A program made the position numbers and the translations under genes. Shown piece by piece: positions 18,808 through 27,732 of a DNA stretch of 64,000 nt; position 1 is the stretch's first letter, and every line of letters begins with the position of its first letter. Under the pieces are notes generated by a model. It ran no database searches. It had not been told where the DNA came from and saw nothing but the letters and a program-made list of their open reading frames with translations. Source of the DNA: Sphingosinithalassobacter tenebrarum (lineage in GTDB: Bacteria > Pseudomonadota > Alphaproteobacteria > Sphingomonadales > Sphingomonadaceae); contig NZ_CP049109.1 of assembly GCF_011057975.1 (NCBI RefSeq), positions 1 to 64,000 of the forward strand. Reading direction: 5' to 3'.

Positions 18808-19308
18808 ATGCGCGTGCGACTGGCCGACGTCACCGCGCGCATGACGCGAACCAGCTTTCTGCGCTTTTCGCTGATGCTCGCGGCTGCTAGCGCACTGGCG
18901 CTGGCGGGCCTCGCCCGTCTCGATGCCTCGCCGCACATCAGTTTGCGCGATATTGCCGCCACGCCTTGGCGCGCGCTCCTTCCCCATGTTTTCGCCGGAC
19001 TGCTCGCAGCATGGCTCGCTGCCGCTCGACTGCATGATATGAACCGGCGCGGCTGGGGAGCGCTGCTCGCCTTCCCCCTGGCCGCCGGCCTTGCGCTGCC
19101 GGGCATCGCCGCCGCGCCCTTTGGCACGATCGCGGCGATCCTCTGGCTCACCCTGCTGGTTTCCCCCGCGACGATCGGCCCCAATCGCTTCGGCCCCGAT
19201 CCGCGCGGCTGGCAATCGCAGGCACAGTTCGATCGGCAGGCCGAGCTGCTGGCCGAACAGACGAAGCTCGCCATGCTGGGGCGGCGGGGTCTGCGCTATT
19301 ACAGGTAG
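18808..19308 (+). CDS. DUF805-family membrane protein
   Basis: 166-residue inner-membrane protein with three to four hydrophobic segments. The DUF805 signatures are clear: ARLHDMNRRGWGALL (about residues 74-88) and TIGPNRFGPDP. A polar C-terminal tail follows. The ATG used is the first; a second in-frame ATG at 18841 (MTRTSFLRF) is equally possible. Function of the family is unknown. It lies between ctaD and ctaB but beyond the ctaD terminator. Confidence 0.82.
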   Translation: MRVRLADVTARMTRTSFLRFSLMLAAASALALAGLARLDASPHISLRDIAATPWRALLPHVFAGLLAAWLAAARLHDMNRRGWGALLAFPLAAGLALPGIAAAPFGTIAAILWLTLLVSPATIGPNRFGPDPRGWQSQAQFDRQAELLAEQTKLAMLGRRGLRYYR

Positions 19309-19331
19309 GCGCGCCGGTATAAGGGGACGCG

Positions 19332-19751
19332 ATGACTCGTCACGTCGCGCCGACCATCCGTATCGCCGCCGCCCTGATCGATGACGGCGAGGGGCATATC
19401 CTGCTCGTTCGCAAGGCCGGTTCGCACTGTTTTATGCTCCCGGGCGGCAAGATCGAGCCGGGCGAATCACCGGCCGCAGCGCTGATCCGCGAGCTGCGCG
19501 AGGAGCTCGGGCTCGCGATCGACGAAAGCGCACCGCGCCTTCTGGGCAGGTTTCGCGCAACGGCCGCCAACGAGCCCGGACATATCGTCGAGGGCGACAT
19601 CCACCATCTGCGCCTGGCCCGCTTTGCGGCAGCGCCCGGCGCCGAGATCGCCGAAGCGCGCTGGGTGACGCCCGAAGCGGCCCGCGACCTGCCGCTCGCC
19701 AATCTCCTGCGCGATCATGCGCTACCGCTGTTCGCCAGGCTCGCGCGGTAG
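19332..19751 (+). CDS. NUDIX hydrolase
   Basis: 139-residue hydrolase of nucleoside diphosphate-linked substrates. The Nudix box is complete: starting [18 protein letters not shown] and ending REELGL (about residues 36-59), fitting GX5EX7REUXEEXGU. The substrate could be an oxidised nucleotide or another NDP derivative and cannot be chosen from sequence. It lies 23 bp after the DUF805 gene and 76 bp before ctaB. Confidence 0.9.
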   Translation: MTRHVAPTIRIAAALIDDGEGHILLVRKAGSHCFMLPGGKIEPGESPAAALIRELREELGLAIDESAPRLLGRFRATAANEPGHIVEGDIHHLRLARFAAAPGAEIAEARWVTPEAARDLPLANLLRDHALPLFARLAR

Positions 19752-19827
19752 CAGTCGCCTTCGCCCCACCGTTACCCGTCGGGCCCCCTTTTCCCGCGCG
19801 CGCGATGCGCGTATAGCGCGCGTCATC

Positions 19828-20742
19828 ATGGCATCGTCACCTGTATCCGTGTCCGCTTTGCACGTGCCCGCCGACTGGCGCGACTTTCTCGCGCTGACCA
19901 AGCCGGGCGTGATGCGGCTCGTCGTCTTCACCGGCCTGTGCGGCATGCTCGCCGCGCCGACGCAGATCCATCCCGTGCTCGCCTTCACTGCGATCCTGTG
20001 CATCGCGATGGGCGCAGGCGGTGCGGCGGCGCTCAACCAATGGTATGAGGCCGATCTCGACGCGAAGATGAAGCGCACGCGCGGACGCCCGCTGCCCGGC
20101 GGCCGGATGGAGCGCCAGTCGGCGCTGCATTTCGGCGTCGGCCTGTCGGTCGCTTCGGTCGTGCTGATGTATTTCGCAGTCAACCTGCTGTCGGCCGCGA
20201 TCCTGACCGCCTCGATCCTCTATTACGTCGTTGTCTACACGATCTGGCTCAAGCGCCGCACGCCGCAGAATATCGTGATCGGCGGCGCGGCGGGTGCGTT
20301 TCCGCCGCTGATCGGATGGGCGGCGGCGACGGGGCAGGTCTCGCTGCTGCCGGTACTGCTCTTCGCACTCGTATTTCTCTGGACGCCGCCGCATTTCTGG
20401 GCGCTCGCGCTGTTCGTGAAGAGCGACTATGCCAATGCCGGCGTGCCGATGCTGCCCGTCGTCGCCGGCGAGCGGGCGACGCGGACGCAGATCGGCCTTT
20501 ACACTGTCCCGATGATCGCCGCCGGGCTCGCGCCCTGGGCGCTGGGGCTGACCGGGGCGATCTACGGCGTCGCCTCGCTGCTGCTCAACGGCGTGTTCGG
20601 CGCGCTGGCGCTTGCGGTGATGCTTCGCAAGACGGGCGAGAACGACACGATGAAGCCCGAAAAGCGGCTCTTCGCATGGTCGATCCTCTATCTTTTCCTG
20701 ATCTTCGGCGCGCTCGTCGCCGATCGGTGGGTGCTGGCATGA
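19828..20742 (+). CDS. ctaB: protoheme IX farnesyltransferase (heme O synthase)
   Basis: Converts heme B to heme O, the precursor of the heme A used by the aa3 oxidase. 304 residues, UbiA-family prenyltransferase with about nine TM helices. The start is the ATG giving [13 protein letters not shown]; a longer frame runs back into the NUDIX gene. The prenyl diphosphate site [20 protein letters not shown] (about residues 70-89) and a second Asp-rich loop ([15 protein letters not shown]) are present. It overlaps the next small gene by ATGA. Confidence 0.96.
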   Translation: MASSPVSVSALHVPADWRDFLALTKPGVMRLVVFTGLCGMLAAPTQIHPVLAFTAILCIAMGAGGAAALNQWYEADLDAKMKRTRGRPLPGGRMERQSALHFGVGLSVASVVLMYFAVNLLSAAILTASILYYVVVYTIWLKRRTPQNIVIGGAAGAFPPLIGWAAATGQVSLLPVLLFALVFLWTPPHFWALALFVKSDYANAGVPMLPVVAGERATRTQIGLYTVPMIAAGLAPWALGLTGAIYGVASLLLNGVFGALALAVMLRKTGENDTMKPEKRLFAWSILYLFLIFGALVADRWVLA

Positions 20743-20933
20743 GCGACCATCGCAATGACGATCTGATGCACGGCGGCACCGCGGAGGCCGAACCGACCCG
20801 GGCCGAAACCGATGCGCTGATCCGCAAGCGGCAAAAGTCGCGCGCGCTGGTCACCGCGGTGCTGCTCGGCGCCTTCGTGGTGCTCGTTTTCGCCATTTCG
20901 ATCGTCAAGATCGCGACCGGATACGCGACATGA
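20739..20933 (+). CDS. small single-TM protein of the oxidase cluster (CoxF-like)
   Basis: 64-residue protein beginning [20 protein letters not shown], with a polar N-terminus and one TM helix (about 36-58, [20 protein letters not shown]). Its ATG overlaps the ctaB stop and its stop overlaps the ctaG start, both in ATGA arrangement, so it is clearly within the operon. Small one-TM proteins between ctaB and ctaG in alphaproteobacteria are often called CoxF; the likeness here is by position and layout only. Probable role in oxidase assembly. Confidence 0.78.
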   Translation: MSDHRNDDLMHGGTAEAEPTRAETDALIRKRQKSRALVTAVLLGAFVVLVFAISIVKIATGYAT

Positions 20934-21466
20934 TCAGCCGCAAGGTGCGCACCGGATTGCTCGCCGCCGCCGGCGTCGTCGGGATGACCGGCCTCGGTTT
21001 CGCCAGCGTGCCGCTCTACCGCGCCTTCTGCCAGATCACCGGCCTCAACGGCACGGTCAGTCGCGGGCTGCAGGCGCCGGGCGAAAGCGGCCAGAAAGTC
21101 ACCGTCAGCTTCGATTCGAACGTCGACCCGCGGCTCGACTGGGAGTTCAAGCCCGAACGGCGGTCCGACACGATCGACATCGGCGGACGCGACCTGGCCT
21201 TTTACTTCGCGACCAACAACAGCGACCAGCCGGTGACGGGGCGCGCGACCTACAACGTCACGCCCGCGCGCGTCGGCAAATATTTCCGCAAGATCCAGTG
21301 TTTCTGTTTCACCGAGCAGACGCTGCAGCCCGGCGAAACGGTGAAGATGCCCGTCATCTTCTATGTCGACCCGGCGGTCCGCGACGACCCCGACACCGCC
21401 GATGTCGAGGAAATCACGCTTTCCTACACATTTTACCCTGTGGATTCGGGCCGAAGCCCAAGCTAG
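20930..21466 (+). CDS. ctaG: cytochrome c oxidase assembly protein CtaG (Cox11)
   Basis: Copper chaperone that helps insert CuB into subunit I. 178 residues: a short cytoplasmic N-terminus, one TM helix (about 8-27), and a periplasmic immunoglobulin-like domain. The copper motif CFCF (in [16 protein letters not shown]) and the conserved [12 protein letters not shown] are present. It is coupled by ATGA to the CoxF-like gene and followed after 76 bp by ctaE. Confidence 0.96.
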   Translation: MISRKVRTGLLAAAGVVGMTGLGFASVPLYRAFCQITGLNGTVSRGLQAPGESGQKVTVSFDSNVDPRLDWEFKPERRSDTIDIGGRDLAFYFATNNSDQPVTGRATYNVTPARVGKYFRKIQCFCFTEQTLQPGETVKMPVIFYVDPAVRDDPDTADVEEITLSYTFYPVDSGRSPS

Positions 21467-21542
21467 AGGGTTTGCGATACCAAGCGGCATGGGGCATGCC
21501 GTTTCCGCTCCACGGCGGAAGAACGATCAAAAGGGACAATCG

Positions 21543-22376
21543 ATGGCCGGCGCCAAGAACCACCAATATCACATTCTCAACCCCAGCCCCTGGCCGCTGA
21601 TCGGCTCGATGGCGGCGCTGGTGATGACGACGGGTCTCGTGATGATCATGCACGAAATGCCCGGCGACTGGTGGGTGTTCGGCGCAGGCCTGATCGGCGT
21701 TCTCTTCACCATGTTCTCCTGGTGGGTCGATGTGATCAAGGAAGCCAATGGCGGCGATCACACGCCGGTCGTGCAGCTGCATCTGCGCTACGGCATGATC
21801 CTGTTCATCGCTTCCGAAGTGATGTTCTTCGTCGGCTGGTTCTGGGCGTGGTTCGATTTCGCGCTGTTCCCGGCAACCGTCGATGCAGTCGGCGGTCAGT
21901 GGCCGCCCGCGGGCATGGAAGTCATCAACGCCTTTGAACTGCCGCTGCTCAACACCTTCATTCTGCTGCTTTCGGGCACGACGGTCACCTGGGCGCACCA
22001 TGCGCTGATCCACGGCGATCGCGACGGATTGAAGAAGGGCCTGTGGCTTACGATCATCCTCGGCCTGATCTTCTCCTCGATCCAGGCCTATGAATATATG
22101 CACGCGCCTTTCCCCTTCGCCGCGACGAGCGAAGGCGGTTCGAACTATGGCGGCGCCTTCTACATGGCGACGGGCTTCCACGGCTTTCACGTGATCGTCG
22201 GCACGATCTTCCTGATCGTGAACCTGATTCGCGCCTATAAGGGCGACTTCACGCCGCGCCAGCATTTCGGCTTCGAAGCCGCCGCCTGGTACTGGCACTT
22301 CGTCGACGTCGTGTGGCTGTTCCTCTTCGTCTCGGTCTATGTCTGGGGCGGCTGGGGCGCTCCGGTCCACGGCTGA
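21543..22376 (+). CDS. ctaE: cytochrome c oxidase subunit III
   Basis: Third core subunit of the aa3 oxidase. 277 residues, seven TM helices. The ATG ([18 protein letters not shown]) follows AAGGGACA. Conserved stretches include [45 protein letters not shown] and [17 protein letters not shown]. The stop overlaps the next gene's start by one base (TGATG). Confidence 0.96.
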   Translation: MAGAKNHQYHILNPSPWPLIGSMAALVMTTGLVMIMHEMPGDWWVFGAGLIGVLFTMFSWWVDVIKEANGGDHTPVVQLHLRYGMILFIASEVMFFVGWFWAWFDFALFPATVDAVGGQWPPAGMEVINAFELPLLNTFILLLSGTTVTWAHHALIHGDRDGLKKGLWLTIILGLIFSSIQAYEYMHAPFPFAATSEGGSNYGGAFYMATGFHGFHVIVGTIFLIVNLIRAYKGDFTPRQHFGFEAAAWYWHFVDVVWLFLFVSVYVWGGWGAPVHG

Positions 22377-22882
22377 TGCGCGAGCGCTGGCACCTCGCGC
22401 AGATCAACATCGCCCGGCTGATCGCGCCGGCCGATGCGCCCGAGGTCGCCGGCTTCTTCGCGCAGCTCGACCGCGTCAACGCGCTGGCGGATGACGCGTC
22501 GGGCTTCGTCTGGCGGCTGCAGGAGGAAGGCGGCAACGCCACCGGACTGCAGCCGACTCCCGATCCACGACTGATCGTCAACATGTCGGTCTGGAGCGAT
22601 GCCGAATCGCTGTTCGAATTCGTCTATCGCAGCGCGCACACGCCGGTGATGGCCAGACGCCGCGACTGGTTCGAACGGTTCGAGAGCGCCTATCAGGCGC
22701 TGTGGTGGGTGCCCGCTGGCCATATCCCCGATGTCGACGAAGGGCTGGCGCGGCTGTGGATGCTCGACCGATTCGGGCCGAGCCCCAATGCCTTCACCTT
22801 CAAGGCGCGCTTCCCGGCCCCCGGATCGGGCGCTCCCCCGATCGACATGAAACCGGACCCGTGGTGCGTCGGCACCGCCTGA
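22376..22882 (+). CDS. DUF3291-family protein
   Basis: 168-residue soluble protein that begins [18 protein letters not shown]. The pattern HLAQINIARL, NMSVWSDAESLFEFVYRSAHTPVM and FERFESAYQALWWVPAGHIPDVDEG matches DUF3291, a dimeric ferredoxin-like fold related to antibiotic-biosynthesis monooxygenases. Function unknown. It is coupled to ctaE through a TGATG overlap and followed 7 bp later by the DUF983 gene, so it sits inside the oxidase biogenesis operon. That context suggests heme or redox handling, which is inference. Confidence 0.85.
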   Translation: MRERWHLAQINIARLIAPADAPEVAGFFAQLDRVNALADDASGFVWRLQEEGGNATGLQPTPDPRLIVNMSVWSDAESLFEFVYRSAHTPVMARRRDWFERFESAYQALWWVPAGHIPDVDEGLARLWMLDRFGPSPNAFTFKARFPAPGSGAPPIDMKPDPWCVGTA

Positions 22883-22889
22883 AAAGCTG

Positions 22890-23285
22890 ATGACGCAATC
22901 CGAAGACCCATCCGCCGGCCCAGCGGCACCTCGTCCTATCGATTCGGGCCTGAAGGGTGCCTGTCCGCGCTGCGGCGCGAAGACCCTGTTCGCGAGCGTC
23001 GCCAAATATGCCGACAAGTGCAGCACATGCGGGCTGGACTATGACCAGTTCAATGTCGGCGACGGACCGGTCGTCTTCCTGACACTCGGCATCGGCACGC
23101 TGGTCACTGTCCTTGCGATCATCGTCGAACTGAGCTTCGCGCCGCCCTTCTGGGTGCATGCGGTGCTGTGGATTCCCCTGACCGCGATTCTCGTCGTCGG
23201 CACCCTGCATTTCGCCAAGGGGCTCCTGCTCGCACTCGAATATCGCAACAAGGCGGCCGAGGGGCGCATCGCGCGGGACGAATGA
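22890..23285 (+). CDS. DUF983-family zinc-ribbon membrane protein
   Basis: 131-residue protein with an N-terminal zinc ribbon (CPRCG then CSTCG, about residues 24-52) and two TM helices (about 60-82 and 90-111). DUF983 proteins are regularly found between ctaE and surf1 in alphaproteobacteria; no biochemical role is established. Its last four bases overlap the SURF1 start (ATGA). Confidence 0.9.
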   Translation: MTQSEDPSAGPAAPRPIDSGLKGACPRCGAKTLFASVAKYADKCSTCGLDYDQFNVGDGPVVFLTLGIGTLVTVLAIIVELSFAPPFWVHAVLWIPLTAILVVGTLHFAKGLLLALEYRNKAAEGRIARDE

Positions 23286-23941
23286 TGCCGCGCCTGCCGC
23301 TTCTGCCCACGCTGATCGTCGCGCTCGCTGTCGCAGCGATGATCGCGCTGGGTTTCTGGCAGCTGGATCGCCGTACCTGGAAGCTGGCGCTGATCGAACA
23401 GTTTTCGGGCAAGCTTGAACAACCCGAAATCGCCTTTCCCCGCCCGCCGGTAGGTGAGCAATATCTGTTTCGCCGCGCCAGCGCCTTCTGCCTGCGCCCG
23501 ACCGGATGGGATCGGCGCGCGGGGCACAGCGTTGATGGTACCACCGGCTATCGCATGATCGCGCAATGCGCGACCGGCGGCGGCGAAGGCCCAGTGCTGC
23601 TGGTCGACATGGGCGTGACCAACGATCCCAACGCTCAGCCCGACTGGAAGGGCGGCGAAGTCCACGGCGTGATCGCCGCCGCGCCGGGCAGCGAATCGCT
23701 GATCGGTTCCGCCTTGAGCAACGAAGCGGCCCCGACCATGCTCATGCTCGTTTCCGACACGCCGGCGCCGGGGCTCGAAGCAACGACACCACCGGACCCG
23801 GCCGGCCTGCCCAACAACCACCTTGCCTATGCGGTGCAATGGTTCCTGTTCGCGGGCGTCGCGGTGATCATCTATCTGCTCGCGCTGCGCCGGCGACAGC
23901 GGAAGGAGGAAACCCCGGGCGAAGGCGCGGCCAAGCCCTAG
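23282..23941 (+). CDS. SURF1-family oxidase assembly protein
   Basis: 219-residue inner-membrane protein that helps load heme A into oxidase subunit I. Two TM helices flank a periplasmic domain: N-terminal (about 7-24, followed by GFWQLDRR, a SURF1 signature) and C-terminal (about 186-206, preceded by NNHLAYAVQWFLF, the other signature). The start overlaps DUF983 by ATGA. The protein is short for the family and the middle domain is poorly conserved. Confidence 0.92.
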   Translation: MMPRLPLLPTLIVALAVAAMIALGFWQLDRRTWKLALIEQFSGKLEQPEIAFPRPPVGEQYLFRRASAFCLRPTGWDRRAGHSVDGTTGYRMIAQCATGGGEGPVLLVDMGVTNDPNAQPDWKGGEVHGVIAAAPGSESLIGSALSNEAAPTMLMLVSDTPAPGLEATTPPDPAGLPNNHLAYAVQWFLFAGVAVIIYLLALRRRQRKEETPGEGAAKP

Positions 23942-23984
23942 TTTCTTGCCGCCCGCCGCCACCCCCGCTAAGCGAGCGCCCACC

Positions 23985-25385
23985 ATGCGCTATCAGAGTA
24001 CCAGAGGCGCCGCGCCCACGCTCGGCTTTCGTGACGTCACGCTGACCGGCCTGGCGGCCGATGGCGGACTCTATGTTCCCGAATCCTGGCCGGCCTTTTC
24101 GACCGACGACATCGCCGCGCTGCGCGGGCTGAGCTATGTCGAAACCGCCATTCGCGTGATGGCGCCTTTCGTTGGCGAGGACCTGACCGAGGAAGAGCTG
24201 CGCGCCCTGTGCACCCGCGCCTATGGCCGGTTCGCGCACGCCGCCGTCACACCGCTCGTCCAGCTGGATGAACGCAACTGGCTGCTCGAGCTGTTCCACG
24301 GCCCCACGCTCGCGTTCAAGGATGTCGCGCTCCAGCTGCTCGGCCGCTTCTTCGAGAAATTCCTCACCGGGACCGACACGCATCTCACCATCGTCGGCGC
24401 GACGTCGGGCGATACCGGCAGCGCCGCGATCGACGCCGTGGCGGGCCGGACGGGCGTCGATATCTTCATGCTCCACCCCAAGGGGCGCGTGAGCGACGTC
24501 CAGCGCCGCCAGATGACCACCGTCCTCGCCCCCAACGTCCACAACATCGCGATCGAAGGCAGTTTCGACGATGCGCAGGCGCTGGTGAAGGCGATGTTCA
24601 ACGATCCTGCCTTTTCGGCTCGCTTCCGCCTGTCGGCAGTCAATTCGATCAACTGGGCACGGCTGATGGCGCAGGTGGTCTATTATTTCTACGCCGCCGT
24701 CCGGCTGGGCGCGCCCGAGCGCAAAGTGGCCTTCTCGGTCCCGACCGGCAATTTCGGCGACGTTTTCGCGGGCTATGTCGCGGCGAAGATGGGGCTGCCG
24801 GTCGAAAAGCTGATCGTCGCGACCAACGTCAACGACATTCTCCACCGCGCGCTTTCGAGCGGCGACTATTCGACCGGCACGGTAACGCCCACGGCCGCGC
24901 CGTCGATGGACATTCAGGTGAGCTCCAATTTCGAGCGGCTGCTGTTCGATCTCGCCGGCCGCGACGGCAACGCGATGGCCGGGCAGATGCGCGGTTTCGA
25001 ATCGAGCCGCGCAATGCGCCTCACCAACGCGCAGCGCGAAGGGGCCGCCGCGCTCTTCGCCAGCGACCGGGTTGAGCCCGGCCATATGAACGAAGCGATG
25101 CGCTGGGCCGCGTCCGAAGCAGGCAACGTCATCGATCCGCACACCGCGATCGGTCTCGCCGCCGCGCGCCGCGTCGATCTCGACCCCGCCGTGCCGGTGG
25201 TGACGCTGGCGACCGCGCATCCGGCGAAATTCCCCGACGCAGTCGAACGCGCCACCGGCAGCCGCGCGCCGCTGCCGGGCCGCGTCGGTGATCTGTTCGA
25301 ACGGCAGGAGCGCTATGATGTGCTGCCGGGGACGTATGCGGCAGTGACGGAGTATATCGCGGAACGGGCGGTACCGAAGGCGTGA
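23985..25385 (+). CDS. thrC: threonine synthase
   Basis: PLP enzyme that converts O-phosphohomoserine to threonine. 466 residues, starting at MRYQSTRG; the upstream in-frame codons are not conserved in type. The N-terminal domain has the family pattern APTLGFRDVTLTGLAADGGLYVP, and the PLP lysine is in GPTLAFKDVALQL (about residue 110). SGDTGSAAIDA and VPTGNFGDVFAGY bind the cofactor phosphate. It follows SURF1 by 43 bp, a common neighbourhood in alphaproteobacteria, and ends just before a palindromic repeat. Confidence 0.96.
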   Translation: MRYQSTRGAAPTLGFRDVTLTGLAADGGLYVPESWPAFSTDDIAALRGLSYVETAIRVMAPFVGEDLTEEELRALCTRAYGRFAHAAVTPLVQLDERNWLLELFHGPTLAFKDVALQLLGRFFEKFLTGTDTHLTIVGATSGDTGSAAIDAVAGRTGVDIFMLHPKGRVSDVQRRQMTTVLAPNVHNIAIEGSFDDAQALVKAMFNDPAFSARFRLSAVNSINWARLMAQVVYYFYAAVRLGAPERKVAFSVPTGNFGDVFAGYVAAKMGLPVEKLIVATNVNDILHRALSSGDYSTGTVTPTAAPSMDIQVSSNFERLLFDLAGRDGNAMAGQMRGFESSRAMRLTNAQREGAAALFASDRVEPGHMNEAMRWAASEAGNVIDPHTAIGLAAARRVDLDPAVPVVTLATAHPAKFPDAVERATGSRAPLPGRVGDLFERQERYDVLPGTYAAVTEYIAERAVPKA

Positions 25386-25394
25386 TGTTCACCC

Positions 25395-25507
25395 CCCTCC
25401 GTTGGGTTCGAGCGCAGGATCGAGCTTGTCGAGATCCGAAGTCGAGAACCGGTTCACGACGGTCGCTTCTCGACTTCGCTCGAAGCTGCTCGAACCGAAC
25501 GGGGAGG
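25395..25507. repeat. nested palindromic intergenic repeat
   Basis: An outer inverted repeat pairs GGGTTCGAGC (from about 25404) with GCTCGAACC (25488-25496). An inner perfect 12-bp repeat pairs CGAAGTCGAGAA (25437-25448) with TTCTCGACTTCG (25467-25478). The right edge includes the purine-rich Shine-Dalgarno site of the following methyltransferase gene. Elements with cores like TTGTCGA and TCGACTTCG recur in sphingomonad intergenic regions; a related one is at 27046-27131. Confidence 0.75.
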
Positions 25508-25512
25508 GAAAA

Positions 25513-26382
25513 TTGCAGCTAGTCACCCTCACCGGCGAACCCTGGGCCGATTACGGCCTGATCGATTGCGGCAACGGCCGCAAGCTCGAACGCTATGGCG
25601 ACTATCGCTTCATCCGCCCCGAACCGCAGGCGATGTGGGCGCCCGCCAGCGACGCCTGGGACGCGCATGGCGAATTCGTGCCCGGATCGGACGAGGATGG
25701 CGGCGGCCGCTGGCAGTATCACCAGCCCACGCCGCGCGAAGGCTGGCCGCTCAACTGGCGCGAAGTAACTTTCACTGCCCAGAACACCCCCTTCCGCCAT
25801 CTCGGCTTCTTCCCCGACATGGCGCCGGTGTGGGACTGGATGCGCGGCAAGCTCGATGGCGCGCACGCGCCCGAGTGCATGAACCTGTTCGGCTATACCG
25901 GCGTCGGCACGCTGGCATTATCGGCGGCTGGCGCGAACATGGTCCATGTCGATGCGTCGAAGAAATCGGTCGAGGCGGCGCGAAACAACGCCATACTGTC
26001 GGGCATGGCCGATCGGCCGATCCGCTGGCTGGTCGAGGACGCGGGCAAGTTCGTCGCGCGCGAGGTGCGGCGCGGCCGCCGCTATGACGGCATCCTGCTC
26101 GATCCGCCCAAATATGGGCGCGGACCGGGCAAGGAAATCTGGCAGCTCGAAACCGGCCTGCCGCAACTGATCGCCGATTGCCGCCAGCTACTCGACGAAA
26201 ATTCGCGCTTCTGCTTCCTCACCGTCTATGCCGTCCGCATGTCCGCGCTGGCGATCGGCGAGCTGATGCGCCAGCATTTCGCCGATCTGGGCGGCACAAT
26301 CGAATGCGGCGAACTGACAGTGCGCGAGGAAGCGCGCGGGCTGCTCTTGCCCACCGCTATCTTCGCGCGGTGGAGCCGCTAG
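25513..26382 (+). CDS. class I SAM-dependent methyltransferase (RlmI-like), TTG start
   Basis: 289 residues from a TTG start placed six bases after GGGAGGG. An in-frame TTG at 25402 would translate the palindromic repeat and is unlikely. The C-terminal Rossmann domain has motif I NLFGYTGVGTLALSAAGANMVHVDAS, then ILLDPPKYGRGPGKE (motif IV, DPPK) and CFLTVYAVRMS. The layout resembles RlmI/RlmK-type 23S rRNA methyltransferases without a PUA domain. It is convergent with ccmB (4-bp overlap of stops). Target RNA not certain. Confidence 0.85.
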   Translation: MQLVTLTGEPWADYGLIDCGNGRKLERYGDYRFIRPEPQAMWAPASDAWDAHGEFVPGSDEDGGGRWQYHQPTPREGWPLNWREVTFTAQNTPFRHLGFFPDMAPVWDWMRGKLDGAHAPECMNLFGYTGVGTLALSAAGANMVHVDASKKSVEAARNNAILSGMADRPIRWLVEDAGKFVAREVRRGRRYDGILLDPPKYGRGPGKEIWQLETGLPQLIADCRQLLDENSRFCFLTVYAVRMSALAIGELMRQHFADLGGTIECGELTVREEARGLLLPTAIFARWSR

Positions 26383-27023
26383 CTCCGCCCCATCCGAATC
26401 GCCGCACCCGCCACGAACGGACACCCCGCCACCAGCAACAGACTGACAGCGCCAAGCAGCTTGAGCGCACTCGCCTGCCCGTCGAGCGATCCGGCGCCGA
26501 AGATCAGCAGCGGCACGGCAAAGGGCAGCATCACTAGCCCCGCCAGCGCCCCCGCGCCGCGCAGCCCCGCGACCAGCGCCGCCGTCGCCACACCGAGCGC
26601 CGCCAGCCCCGGCGTGCCGATGGCGAGGGCCACCAGCACCTGCCCGAGCTGCTCGCCCGACAGGTTAAGCAACGCCGCGGCAATCACAGTCGCCGCCAGC
26701 AAAGGCGGCGCGAAGCCCAGCCAGTGCCCCGCCATCTTGGCCGCCGCGACCATCGTGTCGGGTATGCCGCGCACGGCATATTGATCGAGCACGCCCGTTT
26801 CCTGATCGGGCGCGACCAGCCGCTCGACCGGCAGCAAAGCCGCGAGCACCGCCGCCGCCCAGATCACCCCGCCGCCCACGCGCGCGAGCAACTTCCCGTC
26901 GGGCCCGATCGCGAAGGGAAAGAGAATCGCCACGAGCAGGAAAAAGGCGACCGGGAAGACCAGCCCCCCCGAGCTCCATGCGCGCCGCAATTCGCGCCAG
27001 GCGATGGCGGTGAAGCCGGTCAT
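26379..27023 (-). CDS. ccmB: heme exporter protein CcmB
   Basis: Membrane subunit of the CcmAB ABC transporter, part of the cytochrome c maturation system, where CcmAB drives release of holo-CcmE. 214 residues, six TM helices. The start MTGFTAIAWRELRRAW follows AAGGAAG; conserved AILFPFAIGPDGKLL and LDQYAVRGIPDTM are present. It lies downstream of ccmA but the pair is separated by 127 bp containing a long palindromic repeat. Other ccm genes are outside the window. Confidence 0.93.
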   Translation of the reverse strand: MTGFTAIAWRELRRAWSSGGLVFPVAFFLLVAILFPFAIGPDGKLLARVGGGVIWAAAVLAALLPVERLVAPDQETGVLDQYAVRGIPDTMVAAAKMAGHWLGFAPPLLAATVIAAALLNLSGEQLGQVLVALAIGTPGLAALGVATAALVAGLRGAGALAGLVMLPFAVPLLIFGAGSLDGQASALKLLGAVSLLLVAGCPFVAGAAIRMGRS

Positions 27024-27045
27024 GCTTCCTTGCCCCCTCCGATCG

Positions 27046-27131
27046 GTTGGGGCTGAGCTTGTCGAAGCCCCGTCCTTCTTCTCGCAACCTTGAAAAAGGC
27101 AGGACGGCCCTTCGACAGGCTCAGGGCCAAC
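27046..27131. repeat. long imperfect palindrome between ccmA and ccmB
   Basis: A left arm at 27046-27077 (GTTGGGGCTGAGCTTGTCGA, continuing AGCCCCGTCCTT) is complemented by a right arm at 27101-27131 (AGGACGGCCCTTCGACAGGC, continuing TCAGGGCCAAC), with about 23 bp between. The TGAGCTTGTCGA / TCGACAGGCTCA core is a frequent intergenic element in sphingomonads. As RNA it would form a stable hairpin inside the ccmA-ccmB message. Confidence 0.8.
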
Positions 27132-27150
27132 GGGAATGATAGCCGGAACG

Positions 27151-27732
27151 TCACGATCCCAGCTCCAGCACCTTCGCCCCGGGCAGCGCCACTGGCAGAT
27201 GCGTCGCCACCAGCGCGATTCCGCCAGCTTCGCGATGCGCCGCAATCAGCGCCTCGAGCACGCCCACCGAAGCGACATCAAGCCCGTTGGCCGGTTCGTC
27301 GAGCAGCCAGATCGGCGCCCCGCTCGCCACCACCCGCGCCAGCGCCGCACGCCGCCGCTGGCCTGTCGAAAGCAGCCGCACCGGCACATCGGTCAGGTCG
27401 GCAAGCCTCACAGCCGCCAGTGCCACGGTCACGGCATCGCCGTGCCCGTCCATCGCAGCCCAGTATCGCAGCCCCGCGCCGAGCGGCCGTTCCGCATCGA
27501 GTGCCGCGCTTTCCGCCATCAGCGCCCGCGCGCCTTCGCATTCCACACGTCCCGCTGCAGGCGCCAGCAGGCCTGCGACAACGCGGATCAGGCTCGATTT
27601 CCCCGCCCCGTTCGGCCCCGTCACCTGCGCCGCCTCGCCCGGTGCCAGCGCCAGCGACACGCCCTTGAACAACAGCCGTCCACCGCGAAAACAGGCCAGA
27701 TCGTGCAGAGCGAGAGCCGCGTCAGCGCTCAA
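27151..27732 (-). CDS. ccmA: heme ABC exporter ATP-binding protein CcmA
   Basis: ATPase of the CcmAB complex in cytochrome c maturation. 193 residues; the start is a TTG overlapping the stop of the upstream metallopeptidase gene (TTGA). Walker A is GPNGAGKSS (about residues 39-47), the signature is LSTGQRRR, Walker B is IWLLDEPANGLD, and the switch His is in VATHLP. The signature has LSTGQ in place of LSGGQ, which is common in CcmA. A palindromic repeat follows before ccmB. Confidence 0.94.
   Translation of the reverse strand: MSADAALALHDLACFRGGRLLFKGVSLALAPGEAAQVTGPNGAGKSSLIRVVAGLLAPAAGRVECEGARALMAESAALDAERPLGAGLRYWAAMDGHGDAVTVALAAVRLADLTDVPVRLLSTGQRRRAALARVVASGAPIWLLDEPANGLDVASVGVLEALIAAHREAGGIALVATHLPVALPGAKVLELGS

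Noticed and set aside
15924..19274. A 1100-codon antisense frame across ctaC-ctaD
   Set aside because: Same effect: a shadow of two well-conserved oxidase genes.
25402..25512. Upstream TTG start of the methyltransferase
   Set aside because: It would translate the palindromic repeat; the TTG at 25513 has a strong Shine-Dalgarno site and a sensible N-terminus.
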